Below are positions 25,207 to 34,466 of a DNA stretch of 64,000 nt, piece by piece (position 1 is the first letter of the stretch; the number at the start of each line of letters is the position of its first letter). The stretch is from Polaribacter butkevichii. Lineage in GTDB: Bacteria; Bacteroidota; Bacteroidia; Flavobacteriales; Flavobacteriaceae. Where the stretch lies: the NCBI RefSeq assembly GCF_038024105.1, contig NZ_CP150661.1:3129501-3193500 (forward strand), written 5' to 3'. The notes beneath the pieces were generated by a model that did not search any database, was not told where the DNA came from, and saw nothing but the letters and a program-made list of their open reading frames with translations. A program made the translations under genes and the position numbers.

Positions 25207-26541
25207 ATGAAAGGGATTTTATTAGTTGAAGATGATGTAGCATTTTCTGAAATGTTGAAACAATTTCTTGTTCGACATCAATATGTTGTTGATGTGAGCT
25301 ACAATATAAAAAATGCTTTACAACAATTAGAAAAGAAAAATTACGACTTAATTTTTACAGATTTACGTCTTCCAGATGGTGATGGAATTGCGTTGTTAAA
25401 GCAAATTAAAAAAAGTAAACATGCTGTTCCTGTTGTTTTAATGACGAGTTATGCAGAGGTGTCTACCGCTGTACAGGCCATGAAACAAGGGGCTTTCGAT
25501 TATATTTCTAAACCATTTAATCCTAGTGAGGTCTTAGAAGTTATTAACAATGCCTTAGAAGAAAAGACAACAAGTGTTGTTCCAGTTCAAGAAAAAAAAG
25601 AAAGTACTAAGCTCTCTACCGATTTTGTAAAAGGGATTAGTAGTTCTTCTAAAGTATTAGATGAATACATTTTATTAGTAGCACCCATTAATATGTCTGT
25701 GCTTATTACAGGAGAAAGCGGTACCGGGAAAGAAGTTGTAGCAAAAACAATTCATTTAAAAAGTCCTAGACATAATAAGCCGTTTATTGCTGTAGATTGT
25801 GGTGCAATACCTAGAGAAATAGCTTCTAGTGAGTTTTTTGGTCATAAAAAAGGATCTTTTACAGGAGCAAATGAAGATAAAATAGGTCATTTTGAATCTG
25901 CCAATGGCGGAACACTTTTTTTAGATGAAGTAGGTAATTTAACTTACGAAAACCAAATACAATTGTTACGTGCTTTGCAAGAGCGAAAAATTAAACCAAT
26001 TGGAAGTAGTAAAGAAATTAAGGTTGATATCCGTTTAATAACGGCAACAAATGAAGATTTGCTTGCGGCTGTTGAAAAAGGAGATTTTAGAGAAGATTTA
26101 TACCATCGATTAAATGAGTTTTCTATTAAAGTACCTAATTTAAAAGACCGAAAGGATGATTTAATTTTGTATGCAGATTACTTTTTAAATAAGGCAAACC
26201 AACAACTAAACAAATCGGTGATTGGTTTTTCTAAAGATGTATTAACTATTTTTCAAAATTATCAATGGCCAGGTAATTTAAGAGAACTATCTAATGTAAT
26301 AAAAAGAGCTACTTTATTAACCAAATCTGAAATTATTGATGTTGAGGTTTTACCAATAGAGTTAACAAAGGTTAAAGAAAGTAAGAGTTCTTTAAACAAA
26401 TTTTCTACTAAAGAAAATGAAAAAGCATTGATAATAAGTGCCCTAGAAGAAGTGGGTAACAATAAAACACAGGCCGCAAAATTATTAAACATTACTAGAA
26501 AAACACTTTATAATAAACTAAAAGAATACAACCTTAGTTAA
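25207..26541 (+). CDS. Sigma-54-dependent response regulator (NtrC family)
   Basis: This 444-residue transcription activator has a receiver domain at residues 1-120 with phospho-acceptor Asp52 (FTDLRLPDGDG) and acidic pair Glu8/Asp9-Asp10. An AAA+ domain at about 140-375 has Walker A GESGTGKE and the sigma-54 contact loop GSFTGA (the common Ser variant of GAFTGA). A Fis-type helix-turn-helix (NKTQAAKLLNITRKTLYNKL) ends the protein. It would act on a -24/-12 promoter. It converges with a hybrid kinase gene, overlapping by 8 bp, which is its likely phosphorelay partner. Targets are not evident, though the adjacent secreted pair is a candidate. Confidence 0.95.
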   Translation: MKGILLVEDDVAFSEMLKQFLVRHQYVVDVSYNIKNALQQLEKKNYDLIFTDLRLPDGDGIALLKQIKKSKHAVPVVLMTSYAEVSTAVQAMKQGAFDYISKPFNPSEVLEVINNALEEKTTSVVPVQEKKESTKLSTDFVKGISSSSKVLDEYILLVAPINMSVLITGESGTGKEVVAKTIHLKSPRHNKPFIAVDCGAIPREIASSEFFGHKKGSFTGANEDKIGHFESANGGTLFLDEVGNLTYENQIQLLRALQERKIKPIGSSKEIKVDIRLITATNEDLLAAVEKGDFREDLYHRLNEFSIKVPNLKDRKDDLILYADYFLNKANQQLNKSVIGFSKDVLTIFQNYQWPGNLRELSNVIKRATLLTKSEIIDVEVLPIELTKVKESKSSLNKFSTKENEKALIISALEEVGNNKTQAAKLLNITRKTLYNKLKEYNLS

Positions 26542-28963
26542 GGTAGTTTTTTAAAGAGTTTATAAAGTTTTTTAAAAGCTCTTCAAAATCTAGAAAAGAC
26601 TTGTTGTCAATTGTTTTAGTGGTTTCAAATGTTTCTAAGTAAGGGATAATCGATTTCACCTCTAATTGTTTAAACATACTCAGCATTTTATGGCTTACCT
26701 CATTTAGTAAATGGATGTCCTTTTGCTGCTTTGCTTTTTTTAGAACCTCATAATTATTCTCCGTATCTGCTAAGAAAATTTGTAGTGTTTTGTTTATTGC
26801 AATTGTGTCATTATTCAAAAAAATGCTCATAGATTCAGTGCTAAAATCTACAGTTTTTTTCTCTTTTATAGGAGTTGGGTTTATATTGATTTCTTTAGAA
26901 TTAGCTTTAAAAAATTGCTTTAAAACAGATTGAAGCTTGTGTGAGTCAAATGGTTTTATCAATACTTCAGAAAAGCCACTTTTTAGATACTCTTCTTTAG
27001 AAATATTTGCACGCCCAGTCATGGCAATAATAGGTTGGTTTTTGTAAGATTTGTTCTTTTTAAGAATTTCCATAAAATGGATGCCATTCATTTTTGGGAG
27101 TTGAATGTCGGTTAAAACAAAATCGTACGGAATTTTATCAATTGCCTCAATGGCATTTTGTGCATTATCAAACGTATGCGTTTTAATATGAAATTGGTGT
27201 AAAAAATCGCTTAGTAATTGTTGCATAGAAGAATCATCTTCAACAACCACAGCAGTTAAGTTAAAAACGCTAGTTGTGGTTTTTGTTTTATCAAGTTTAA
27301 TAATTGGTTTTTTTGATAATTTTATCGGTATTTTTAAAGTAAAAGTACTACCTACGTTTAATTCACTTTTTAAGGTTAAGCTTCCGTCTAGTAGTTCTGC
27401 CAGTTTTTTAGAGATGGTTAAGCCCAATCCAAATCCTTTTATGGTATGATCATTTGTGTTGTCAACTTGATTAAAAGCTTTAAAAATTGTAGCTTTTTGA
27501 TCTTTACTAATACCAATTCCAGTATCGCTTACTAAAACTTCTAAGCTATTTTTATCTCCGTTTTTCTTTATAAAACTTTCAATGGTTATTGTTCCTTCGT
27601 TTGTAAATTTACAGGCGTTTATAATTAAATTCGATAAAATTTGTTTTATTCGAAACGGGTCGCTAATAAGAAGGTTGTTAACAGAATCGTCTTGCTTAAT
27701 TACAAAATCGATGGGTTTATCTTGAATACTACTTTTTGCATTCTGAATAATTTCATCAACATGATTTTCTAAGTTAAAAGGAATCGCTTTAATAGAGATA
27801 TCTCCGTTTTCTAATTTCGAAAATTCTAATAGATCATCTACCAATTGCCCCATGTAGCTAGATGCACTGCGAATATGATCTATATAGTTTTTATCTTTTG
27901 TGTTTTGTGTAGATTTTTGAAGCAGTTCACTAAATCCGGTGATGGTGCTTAGTGGTGTTCTTAAATCATGGCTAACCATAGAAATAAGTTGTTCTCTACT
28001 TTTTAAAAGCGATTTTGTTGTGGTGTTGGCTTTTTCTAACTGGATACGATATCGTTGCGTTTTCCAAAAATCACCTAAAATAATAATAGAAAAAATAATA
28101 ATGATAATAAAACTAATACCTGCTGCAAACAAAATAATAGTTCTACTATGATTTAGGGTTTCTTCTCTCTGTATATTCATGTTGTTTGTGTAGAGAATAA
28201 TATCCTTTTCTAGGTTTCCTAAAAGCTCTTGTAGTTTTCTAGAAATAGTTAAATCGTTTTTAATAAGTTCGTTTTGTTTTCTTTTTAAGTATTTACGATG
28301 CTTGTTTGTTTTATTTTGAGCTTGTTTTAATATTTTTCTAGAAACGGTTACAAGCGAGTCTATTTTTTTTTGCTCAATATTGTTAATAGAGTCCTTCGGA
28401 ACATATTCATTAAGGGCAATGGCAAAATTTTCTAATTTAGAACGAGTTTCATTGCCAAAAAATAATGGGTTTTTAATAAAATCATTAATTGTAATTTTAC
28501 CTAAAAGAGAGTCTATAGAACTTAATTTATTAATGGCTTTGTTAATAGATTCATCAGAATCGTAATTTTGGTTTAAGTTTTTTAAACCAATAATGTTTTT
28601 TAGTTTTTTATCAATAATTAATTTTATGCTATCTAAAATAAATTCTTGCGGATTATTAGCAACAATAAGACTTAACGAATCTATTTTTGATACTAATTTT
28701 TTATTTTCATCAAGGTATTCATTAAACTTAGTTCTAGAGTTAAACTGTAATGCTGCTCTGGCTAAACTTTCGTTTTTATAGATGTCTGCAATTAAAGTTC
28801 CTGTTTTAATAATTATATTTCTGTCAGAGATATCTTGCTTTTGTAATTGCGTAAAAGTTTTTACTTCAGAAAGTATTAAAAACCCAGAAATTGTAGCTAA
28901 AAGCCCCAGTATTATATATCCTATTAAAACCTTAAAAGTAATTCTCTTTTTAAATGATTGCAT
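26534..28963 (-). CDS. Hybrid sensor histidine kinase with receiver and Hpt domains
   Basis: This 809-residue inner-membrane kinase has a transmembrane helix at about 12-32, a helical extracytoplasmic sensor region to about 265, and a second helix near 270-295. The HisKA domain contains phospho-acceptor His332 (SHDLRTPLSTITGF). The HATPase domain has GIGISKDQ and GFGLGLTISKKL, and is followed by a receiver with Asp619 (LTDIQLPKMNG) and a C-terminal Hpt domain with His758 (SHKML). The order supports a four-step phosphorelay ending on a separate regulator, most simply the convergent sigma-54 activator. It lies 43 bp downstream of the T9SS plug gene on the same strand. Confidence 0.93.
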   Translation of the reverse strand: MQSFKKRITFKVLIGYIILGLLATISGFLILSEVKTFTQLQKQDISDRNIIIKTGTLIADIYKNESLARAALQFNSRTKFNEYLDENKKLVSKIDSLSLIVANNPQEFILDSIKLIIDKKLKNIIGLKNLNQNYDSDESINKAINKLSSIDSLLGKITINDFIKNPLFFGNETRSKLENFAIALNEYVPKDSINNIEQKKIDSLVTVSRKILKQAQNKTNKHRKYLKRKQNELIKNDLTISRKLQELLGNLEKDIILYTNNMNIQREETLNHSRTIILFAAGISFIIIIIFSIIILGDFWKTQRYRIQLEKANTTTKSLLKSREQLISMVSHDLRTPLSTITGFSELLQKSTQNTKDKNYIDHIRSASSYMGQLVDDLLEFSKLENGDISIKAIPFNLENHVDEIIQNAKSSIQDKPIDFVIKQDDSVNNLLISDPFRIKQILSNLIINACKFTNEGTITIESFIKKNGDKNSLEVLVSDTGIGISKDQKATIFKAFNQVDNTNDHTIKGFGLGLTISKKLAELLDGSLTLKSELNVGSTFTLKIPIKLSKKPIIKLDKTKTTTSVFNLTAVVVEDDSSMQQLLSDFLHQFHIKTHTFDNAQNAIEAIDKIPYDFVLTDIQLPKMNGIHFMEILKKNKSYKNQPIIAMTGRANISKEEYLKSGFSEVLIKPFDSHKLQSVLKQFFKANSKEININPTPIKEKKTVDFSTESMSIFLNNDTIAINKTLQIFLADTENNYEVLKKAKQQKDIHLLNEVSHKMLSMFKQLEVKSIIPYLETFETTKTIDNKSFLDFEELLKNFINSLKNYLN

Positions 28964-29006
28964 AATAGAAGTGTATTGTTAATTTTATAGCTAATTAGAA
29001 TGTTTT

Positions 29007-30218
29007 TTAATCATTCTGATTAAAATATCCGCTGCCAATACCAATTACGCGTTCATAAAAACTACCAAATGGTTTGTAATAAATAATTACGGTGTATTCA
29101 TTTTCAGTCTGATAAAAAGTACCATTTACGTCATTGGTATTTAAATGACCATTGGTGTCTAAAGTAGCAAATGTATAATTGTAAAAACCTTGTTTTAAAA
29201 GAATTTCTCCGGTATACATTTTTTCTTTAGAATGGTATTGCATTTTGTTTTCTTGTGTAATCGAAAAGTCGTTAAAAGCACCGTAAACAAAAAGGTCTTT
29301 ATCGGCAAAAGGTTCATCAACCAAAATAGAAAAGTGCATTAGGGCATAATCGGCTTCTGTTTTAGAATCGTCGGCCTCTAGTGTTCTAACAACAAATTGA
29401 CCGTTAATGTCTGGGTTGTATTTATATTCTCTGTTTTGATTGTAGGTAAAGGGATATAAATAATGATGATAAATGTCTTCTTTAACCACTTTTACAACAT
29501 TTAAACTACTATTTCTAATAAATTTATTGTCAAAATAAAAATATTCATTCCCACCCCAAAAGTTGGTTTTGTTTGTATAAGTGTATAATAATTGATTCGG
29601 TTTAAAGAAGGTAGGTTGTATGTTGGTTATTTTTTCGTTCCAATTGTTGTTTTTTAAGATGACAACATTTATTTCTTGATTAGGGTTATTAATGGTAATG
29701 TTAGGGTGATTTACCGAAAATTGAACCGTTTGTTGTGTGTTTAATGTTTTTGTATTTCTGCTTCTTTCTACAGATACACCAACTGTGGTTGCGTTTTCAT
29801 ATAACACAAAACGTCTTGTAAAAATAAGCTCGTCATAACTGTTTAAAACCGATAAAAGATAGTTTCCGCTTTTGGTAATTACCGTGTTTATATTAGGTAT
29901 TTGAACCGTGTAATGAGAGTAACTTTGTAAGGTGTTAAATGAATTGGTAACATCTATGATGGTATTTTGATCAAAACCATCTATGTATTGGCTTGATGAT
30001 AATCTGCTAGATTGCCAATCATGCGTCATGTGTTCTATTTTGTATTGATAATCTTTACTATCTGCCTCTAAATCGTCAAAAGATAATTCTAAAACAGTGC
30101 CTAAAGGCACGATTGCAGCGAAGTTGTTTTCTTGTAAGGGTCTTAACTGAATAGATTTTATGTTTTGCGAAAATAAATTTAAGCAGAAAAGGAATAAAAA
30201 GAGATTTAGAAACTTCAT
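29007..30218 (-). CDS. Type IX secretion system plug protein (DUF5103)
   Basis: This is a secreted or periplasmic protein of the DUF5103 family, which in flavobacteria plugs the SprA translocon of the type IX secretion system when no substrate is engaged. The start at 30218 gives a signal peptide MKFLNLFLFLFCLNLFSQ; further upstream in-frame starts would lie before the predicted transcription start. Family segments include SIQLRPLQENNFAAIVPLG at the mature N-terminus, YKIEHMTHDWQSSRLSSSQY and the C-terminal FNDFSITQENKMQY plus GFYNYTFATLD. The 403-residue length is normal. It is divergent from nqrA, with a hybrid kinase gene downstream. Confidence 0.88.
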   Translation of the reverse strand: MKFLNLFLFLFCLNLFSQNIKSIQLRPLQENNFAAIVPLGTVLELSFDDLEADSKDYQYKIEHMTHDWQSSRLSSSQYIDGFDQNTIIDVTNSFNTLQSYSHYTVQIPNINTVITKSGNYLLSVLNSYDELIFTRRFVLYENATTVGVSVERSRNTKTLNTQQTVQFSVNHPNITINNPNQEINVVILKNNNWNEKITNIQPTFFKPNQLLYTYTNKTNFWGGNEYFYFDNKFIRNSSLNVVKVVKEDIYHHYLYPFTYNQNREYKYNPDINGQFVVRTLEADDSKTEADYALMHFSILVDEPFADKDLFVYGAFNDFSITQENKMQYHSKEKMYTGEILLKQGFYNYTFATLDTNGHLNTNDVNGTFYQTENEYTVIIYYKPFGSFYERVIGIGSGYFNQND

Positions 30219-30228
30219 ATGCATATTA

Positions 30229-30236
30229 CAAAAATA
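30229..30236 (-). promoter_or_regulatory. -7 promoter element of the T9SS plug gene
   Basis: On the minus strand TATTTTTG matches TAnnTTTG and lies 11 bp before the ATG at 30218. A TTTTG about 21 bp upstream could serve as -33. The predicted leader is only a few nucleotides. Confidence 0.5.
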
Positions 30237-30384
30237 GTGTTCATTTCGTTTAGTTATCAAAATTAAAGCCAAAACTTATCACTATAACGTTTTCATTTAA
30301 TTTTTGTTATTTAGATTTGTTATAAATAAGAATATTTAACAAAGATAAAAGTTAAAATGTTTCCATCATAAATAGCAAAAAGCC

Positions 30385-30392
30385 TAAATTTG
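30385..30392 (+). promoter_or_regulatory. -7 promoter element of the nqr operon
   Basis: TAAATTTG matches TAnnTTTG and lies 38 bp before the nqrA ATG. A TTTCC about 20 bp upstream is near the expected -33 position. Confidence 0.55.
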
Positions 30393-30429
30393 CTTGATTT
30401 TTTAAGATAACTAACAATTCCAAATTACT

Positions 30430-31779
30430 ATGTCAAGAGACATTCGTATTAAAAAAGGCTTAGATATTAAGCTTGTTGGCGGTGCAGAAAAAACAACTAA
30501 AAGTAGTACTTTAAGTAGTATTTATGCAGTAAAGCCAGAAGATTTTCATGGAATTATACCTAAACTTATTGCCAAAGAAGGAGCAGAAGTAAAAGCGGGA
30601 GAGGCACTTTTTTATTCAAAAGGTGACGAACGTGTTTTATTTCCAAGTCCGGTTTCTGGTAAAGTTGTAGAGATAATTCGTGGAGCAAGAAGAAAGGTGT
30701 TAGCAATGAAAATTGCAGCAGATTCAAACCAAGAATACAAAGAATTCGGAACCAAGGATGCAGCAAAAATGTCTGCAGAAGAAGTTAAGAATCATTTGTT
30801 TGCTTCTGGTTGTTGGCCATTTGTAAAACAACGTCCGTATGATGTAGTTGCAAATCCAAACCAAGCGCCAAAAGCTATTTTTGTTTCTGGGTATGCAAGT
30901 GCGCCATTAGCAGCAGATTTAGATTATACTTTAGCAGGTAAAGAAGCCGAATTGCAAGCTGCAATTACAGCGGTTTCTAAACTTACAGAAGGTAAAGTTC
31001 ATGTATCTGTAGGAGCAAATTCTAATTCACCTTTATCATCATTAACGGGAGTAGAGTTGCATAAAGTTTCAGGACCACACCCTTCTGGGAATGTGAGTAC
31101 TCAAATTGCAAAAATAGATCCTATTAATAAAGGAGAAGTTGTTTGGGTAATTACACCACAAGATTTAGTTATTATTGGTGAGCTACTTTTAACAGGTAAA
31201 TTTAATGCTACAAGAACAGTAGCTTTAACAGGTTCTAAATTTAGCAAGCCGCAATACGTAACTGCCATTGCAGGTGCTACAATTGCAGATGTAACTGCTA
31301 AAAATTTAGAAAATGATAATACAAGAATCATTAGTGGAAACGTACTTTCTGGAAAGCAAGTAAAAGAAGATGAATTCTTAGGGTATTATGATAATCAAAT
31401 TACAGCAATCCCAGAAGGAGACGATTATGAGTTCTTTGGTTGGACAAAACCTGTTTTTAATAAAATATCAACTTCAAGAGCGTTAACTTTTTCTTGGTTA
31501 AACCCAAAGAAAAAATACGATTTAAATACCAATACCAACGGAGAGCATAGAGCATTTGTTGTTACAGGTTCTTACGAAGATGTTTTTCCTTTAGATATTT
31601 ATCCAATGCAATTGTTAAAAGCATTTATGTATAAAGATTTAGATGAAATGGAAGCTTTAGGAGGTTATGAAATAGCTCCGGAAGATTTTGCACTAACAGA
31701 ATTTATTTGTGTATCTAAACAACCTCACCAAAATATTATACGTGAAGGGTTAGATTTAATGAGAGAAGAATTAGGATAA
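30430..31779 (+). CDS. nqrA: Na+-translocating NADH:quinone reductase subunit A
   Basis: NqrA is the large cytosolic-facing subunit of the Na+-pumping NADH:quinone oxidoreductase. The 449-residue protein begins with the typical IRIKKGLDIKLVGGAE and has the family segments VKAGEALFYSKGDERVLFPSPVSG, SGCWPFVKQRPYD near 120 and FVSGYASAPLAADLDY. It carries no redox cofactor motif, as expected. It opens a six-gene operon, with nqrB starting 4 bp after its stop. The complex couples respiratory NADH oxidation to a sodium gradient, common in marine Bacteroidota. Confidence 0.97.
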   Translation: MSRDIRIKKGLDIKLVGGAEKTTKSSTLSSIYAVKPEDFHGIIPKLIAKEGAEVKAGEALFYSKGDERVLFPSPVSGKVVEIIRGARRKVLAMKIAADSNQEYKEFGTKDAAKMSAEEVKNHLFASGCWPFVKQRPYDVVANPNQAPKAIFVSGYASAPLAADLDYTLAGKEAELQAAITAVSKLTEGKVHVSVGANSNSPLSSLTGVELHKVSGPHPSGNVSTQIAKIDPINKGEVVWVITPQDLVIIGELLLTGKFNATRTVALTGSKFSKPQYVTAIAGATIADVTAKNLENDNTRIISGNVLSGKQVKEDEFLGYYDNQITAIPEGDDYEFFGWTKPVFNKISTSRALTFSWLNPKKKYDLNTNTNGEHRAFVVTGSYEDVFPLDIYPMQLLKAFMYKDLDEMEALGGYEIAPEDFALTEFICVSKQPHQNIIREGLDLMREELG

Positions 31780-31783
31780 GATT

Positions 31784-32983
31784 ATGGGCTTAAAACAAAA
31801 TTTACATAATTTAAAAGAGAAATATAAAGGAACTAAAATGGCTCCTGCGTTTAACGCAATCCATACCTTTTTATATTTGCCAAATGATGTTACTCACGGA
31901 GGAACTCATATAAAAGCAGCAGACGATTTAAAGCGTACCATGAATACGGTAATTATGGCTTTAATTCCTTGTTTGATTTTTGGAATGTTTAATGCAGGTT
32001 TTCAACACTATGCAGCTATAGATGGTTCTTTAAGAACGGATGTTTTAGCTAACTTTTTTACGTTGGATAATCTTTGGATTGGAATTATAAAAGTATTACC
32101 ATTAGTAATTGTTTCTTATGCAATTGGTCTAGGAGTAGAATTTATTTTTGCTATTATAAAAGGTCATGAAGTAGAAGAAGGATACTTAGTAACAGGTATG
32201 TTAGTGCCATTAATTGTACCAATTGATACACCATTATGGATGTTATCTATTGCTGTAATTTTTGGAGTAGTAATTGGTAAAGAAGTTTTTGGAGGAACTG
32301 GGATGAATATCTTAAACCCTGCATTAACTATTAGAGCTTTCTTATTCTTTGCATATCCTACTTGGATGTCTGGAGATAAAGTTTGGGTATACGATGCTGT
32401 TAATAAAGCAGGAACTGCAGATGCAATATCTGGAGAAACTATTTTAGGAGCTTACGCTCAAAACCACGAAGTTGTTTATACTATTTGGGATAAATTCTTT
32501 GGGTTTATACCAGGTTCTATCGGAGAAACATCAACGTTTTTAATCCTTTTAGGAGCTGCCTTTTTAATTTTTACAAAAATAGGAAGTTGGCGTATTATTC
32601 TTTCAACATTTTTAGGAGCCGCAGTAATGGGGTTCATCTTTAATCAAGTTGTAGCGGCAGATATTATTACAGAATCTAGTAAGTTTTACGGATTGATGAA
32701 CACTGTATGGTACGAGCAATTATTAATAGGTGGTTTGGCATTTGGAGCTGTATTTATGGCAACAGATCCTGTAACAGCAGCACAAACAACTAAAGGAAAA
32801 TGGATTTACGGTTTCTTAGCAGGTTTTTTAGCTATTATGATTCGTGTATTTAATCCTGCATATCCAGAAGGAGTAATGTTAGCAATTTTATTGATGAATG
32901 TTTTTGCACCAACAATAGATCATTACGTAGTTCAAGGAAACATTAAGAAAAGATTAAAACGTACTAAAGTTAAAACTGCCTAA
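31784..32983 (+). CDS. nqrB: Na+-translocating NADH:quinone reductase subunit B
   Basis: NqrB is a polytopic membrane subunit of 399 residues with about ten hydrophobic helices, part of the Na+ and quinone path. A covalent FMN is attached to a Thr in the conserved segment here read as GSIGETST (residues 244-251). Other family segments are NILNPALTIRAF near 175 and FMATDPVTAAQT near 325. It is a homologue of RnfD, but the extended N-terminal MAPAFNAIHTFLYLP region and the operon context identify NqrB. nqrC starts 2 bp after its stop. Confidence 0.97.
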   Translation: MGLKQNLHNLKEKYKGTKMAPAFNAIHTFLYLPNDVTHGGTHIKAADDLKRTMNTVIMALIPCLIFGMFNAGFQHYAAIDGSLRTDVLANFFTLDNLWIGIIKVLPLVIVSYAIGLGVEFIFAIIKGHEVEEGYLVTGMLVPLIVPIDTPLWMLSIAVIFGVVIGKEVFGGTGMNILNPALTIRAFLFFAYPTWMSGDKVWVYDAVNKAGTADAISGETILGAYAQNHEVVYTIWDKFFGFIPGSIGETSTFLILLGAAFLIFTKIGSWRIILSTFLGAAVMGFIFNQVVAADIITESSKFYGLMNTVWYEQLLIGGLAFGAVFMATDPVTAAQTTKGKWIYGFLAGFLAIMIRVFNPAYPEGVMLAILLMNVFAPTIDHYVVQGNIKKRLKRTKVKTA

Positions 32984-32985
32984 TT

Positions 32986-33732
32986 ATGAGTAAGAGAACA
33001 GATAGTAATGTATATACAATAGTTTTTGCTATTGTAATGGTATTAATTGTGGGGTCTTTGTTAGCTACCGTTTTTTCGCTAACCAAACCAACAATTACCA
33101 CCAACCAAAAGATAGAGAAGCAACAAAACATTCTATATGCAATGGGTGTTAATGATAATGATGAAACAAGTGCAAACTTCGTTTCAACAAAAGTTGCTCA
33201 AACAGAATTTTCTAAATACATCAAAAAACAATTAGTTATAGAAGGTGATAAAATTACTGAAAATGACAAAGCGTATTTAATTGATGTTAAAAAAGAACAA
33301 TCTAAAGCAAAAGAAGGACAAACAAGACGTTTGCCACTTTTTATTGGAGAGAAAGACGGAAAAACATTTTACGTAGCTCCTATTAGAGGTAAAGGTTTAT
33401 GGGATGCCATTTGGGGATATGTTTCTATGGATGAAAATATGGTTGTACAAGGCGCATATTTTGATCATAAAGGAGAAACACCAGGTTTAGGAGCAAACAT
33501 CAAACAACGTTTTTTTATGGATGATTTTATTGGTGAGCATTTATTAGATGCTAATGAAAGCTTTGCAGGAATTACTGTAGCCAAAGGGAACAACGATCCA
33601 AAGAACGAAGATAAGACAGATAATGAGGTAGATGCAATTGCAGGAGCAACCATTACAGGTAATGGAGTATCTGCAATGATTAAAACTGATTTAAAGCTTT
33701 ATGTACCTTATTTTAAAACTTTAAAAAAATAA
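32986..33732 (+). CDS. nqrC: Na+-translocating NADH:quinone reductase subunit C
   Basis: NqrC is a 248-residue subunit with one N-terminal transmembrane helix (about 10-32) and a periplasmic FMN-binding domain. The flavinylation motif is AGATIT with candidate Thr222, where many homologues have SGAT. GAYFDHKGETPGLGA near 157-171 is also conserved. Covalent attachment requires an ApbE flavin transferase, which is not in this window. It sits 3 bp before nqrD in the operon. Confidence 0.96.
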   Translation: MSKRTDSNVYTIVFAIVMVLIVGSLLATVFSLTKPTITTNQKIEKQQNILYAMGVNDNDETSANFVSTKVAQTEFSKYIKKQLVIEGDKITENDKAYLIDVKKEQSKAKEGQTRRLPLFIGEKDGKTFYVAPIRGKGLWDAIWGYVSMDENMVVQGAYFDHKGETPGLGANIKQRFFMDDFIGEHLLDANESFAGITVAKGNNDPKNEDKTDNEVDAIAGATITGNGVSAMIKTDLKLYVPYFKTLKK

Positions 33733-33735
33733 TTT

Positions 33736-34383
33736 ATGGGACTTTTATCAAAAAAAGACGCAGCATTAATAACAGATCCATTAGCAGATAATAACCCAAT
33801 TACTATTCAAGTATTAGGTATTTGTTCTGCATTGGCAATTACAGCAGAATTAAAAGCTTCTATTGTAATGGCATTATCAGTAATGGCTGTTTTGGCTATT
33901 GGTAACGTGGTAATTTCTTTAATGCGTAACATTATACCGTCTAAAATTAGAATTATTGTACAACTAGTTGTAGTTGCTGCTTTAGTAATTATTGTAGATT
34001 TAGTGTTAAAAGCATTTGCATACGAACTGAGTAAAACACTTTCTGTTTTTGTAGGTTTAATTATTACAAACTGTATTATAATGGGACGTTTTGAGGCTTT
34101 TGCTTTGGCAAACGGACCTTGGAAATCTTTCTTAGACGGAATAGGTAATGCAGCAGGGTATGGTTTAATCTTAATCATTGTAGGTTTCTTTAGAGAACTT
34201 TTAGGTTCTGGAACTTTATTAGGTCTTAAAGTTTTAGGAGATCCAATAGAAAAAACAGGATTGTATGCTATCGGATATGAAAATAACGGTTTTATGTTAT
34301 TATCACCAATGGCATTGATTGTTTTGGGTATTATTATCTGGATTCAACGTAGTAGAAATAAATCATTAATTGAAGAGAACTAA
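33736..34383 (+). CDS. nqrD: Na+-translocating NADH:quinone reductase subunit D
   Basis: NqrD is a 215-residue polytopic subunit with about six helices, homologous to RnfE. With NqrE it forms the intramembrane cofactor site and Na+ pathway. Recognisable segments are LGICSALAITAELKASIVMA near 29-48, TNCIIMGRFEAFA near 113-125 (the cofactor-ligand Cys is in TNC) and GFFRELLGSGTLLG near 151. It is separated from nqrE by an 83-bp palindromic spacer, the only gap of note in the operon. Confidence 0.97.
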   Translation: MGLLSKKDAALITDPLADNNPITIQVLGICSALAITAELKASIVMALSVMAVLAIGNVVISLMRNIIPSKIRIIVQLVVVAALVIIVDLVLKAFAYELSKTLSVFVGLIITNCIIMGRFEAFALANGPWKSFLDGIGNAAGYGLILIIVGFFRELLGSGTLLGLKVLGDPIEKTGLYAIGYENNGFMLLSPMALIVLGIIIWIQRSRNKSLIEEN

Positions 34384-34394
34384 AAAGTAAGCAG

Positions 34395-34460
34395 TAAAAT
34401 CAGTACTCAGTTGGCAGTTAATGCTACTACTGATCACTGCAAACTGCAAACTGAATACTT
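34395..34460. repeat. Palindromic element between nqrD and nqrE
   Basis: AGTACTCAGTTGGCAGT (about 34399-34417) is the imperfect inverted complement of ACTGCAAACTGAATACT (about 34443-34459), giving a stem with few mismatches. Extra GCAGT/ACTGC units lie inside. The spacer is otherwise unlike its neighbours, which are separated by 2-4 bp. From memory, CAGT-rich palindromes like this are dispersed in flavobacterial genomes. Confidence 0.6.
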
Positions 34461-34466
34461 AAAAAT

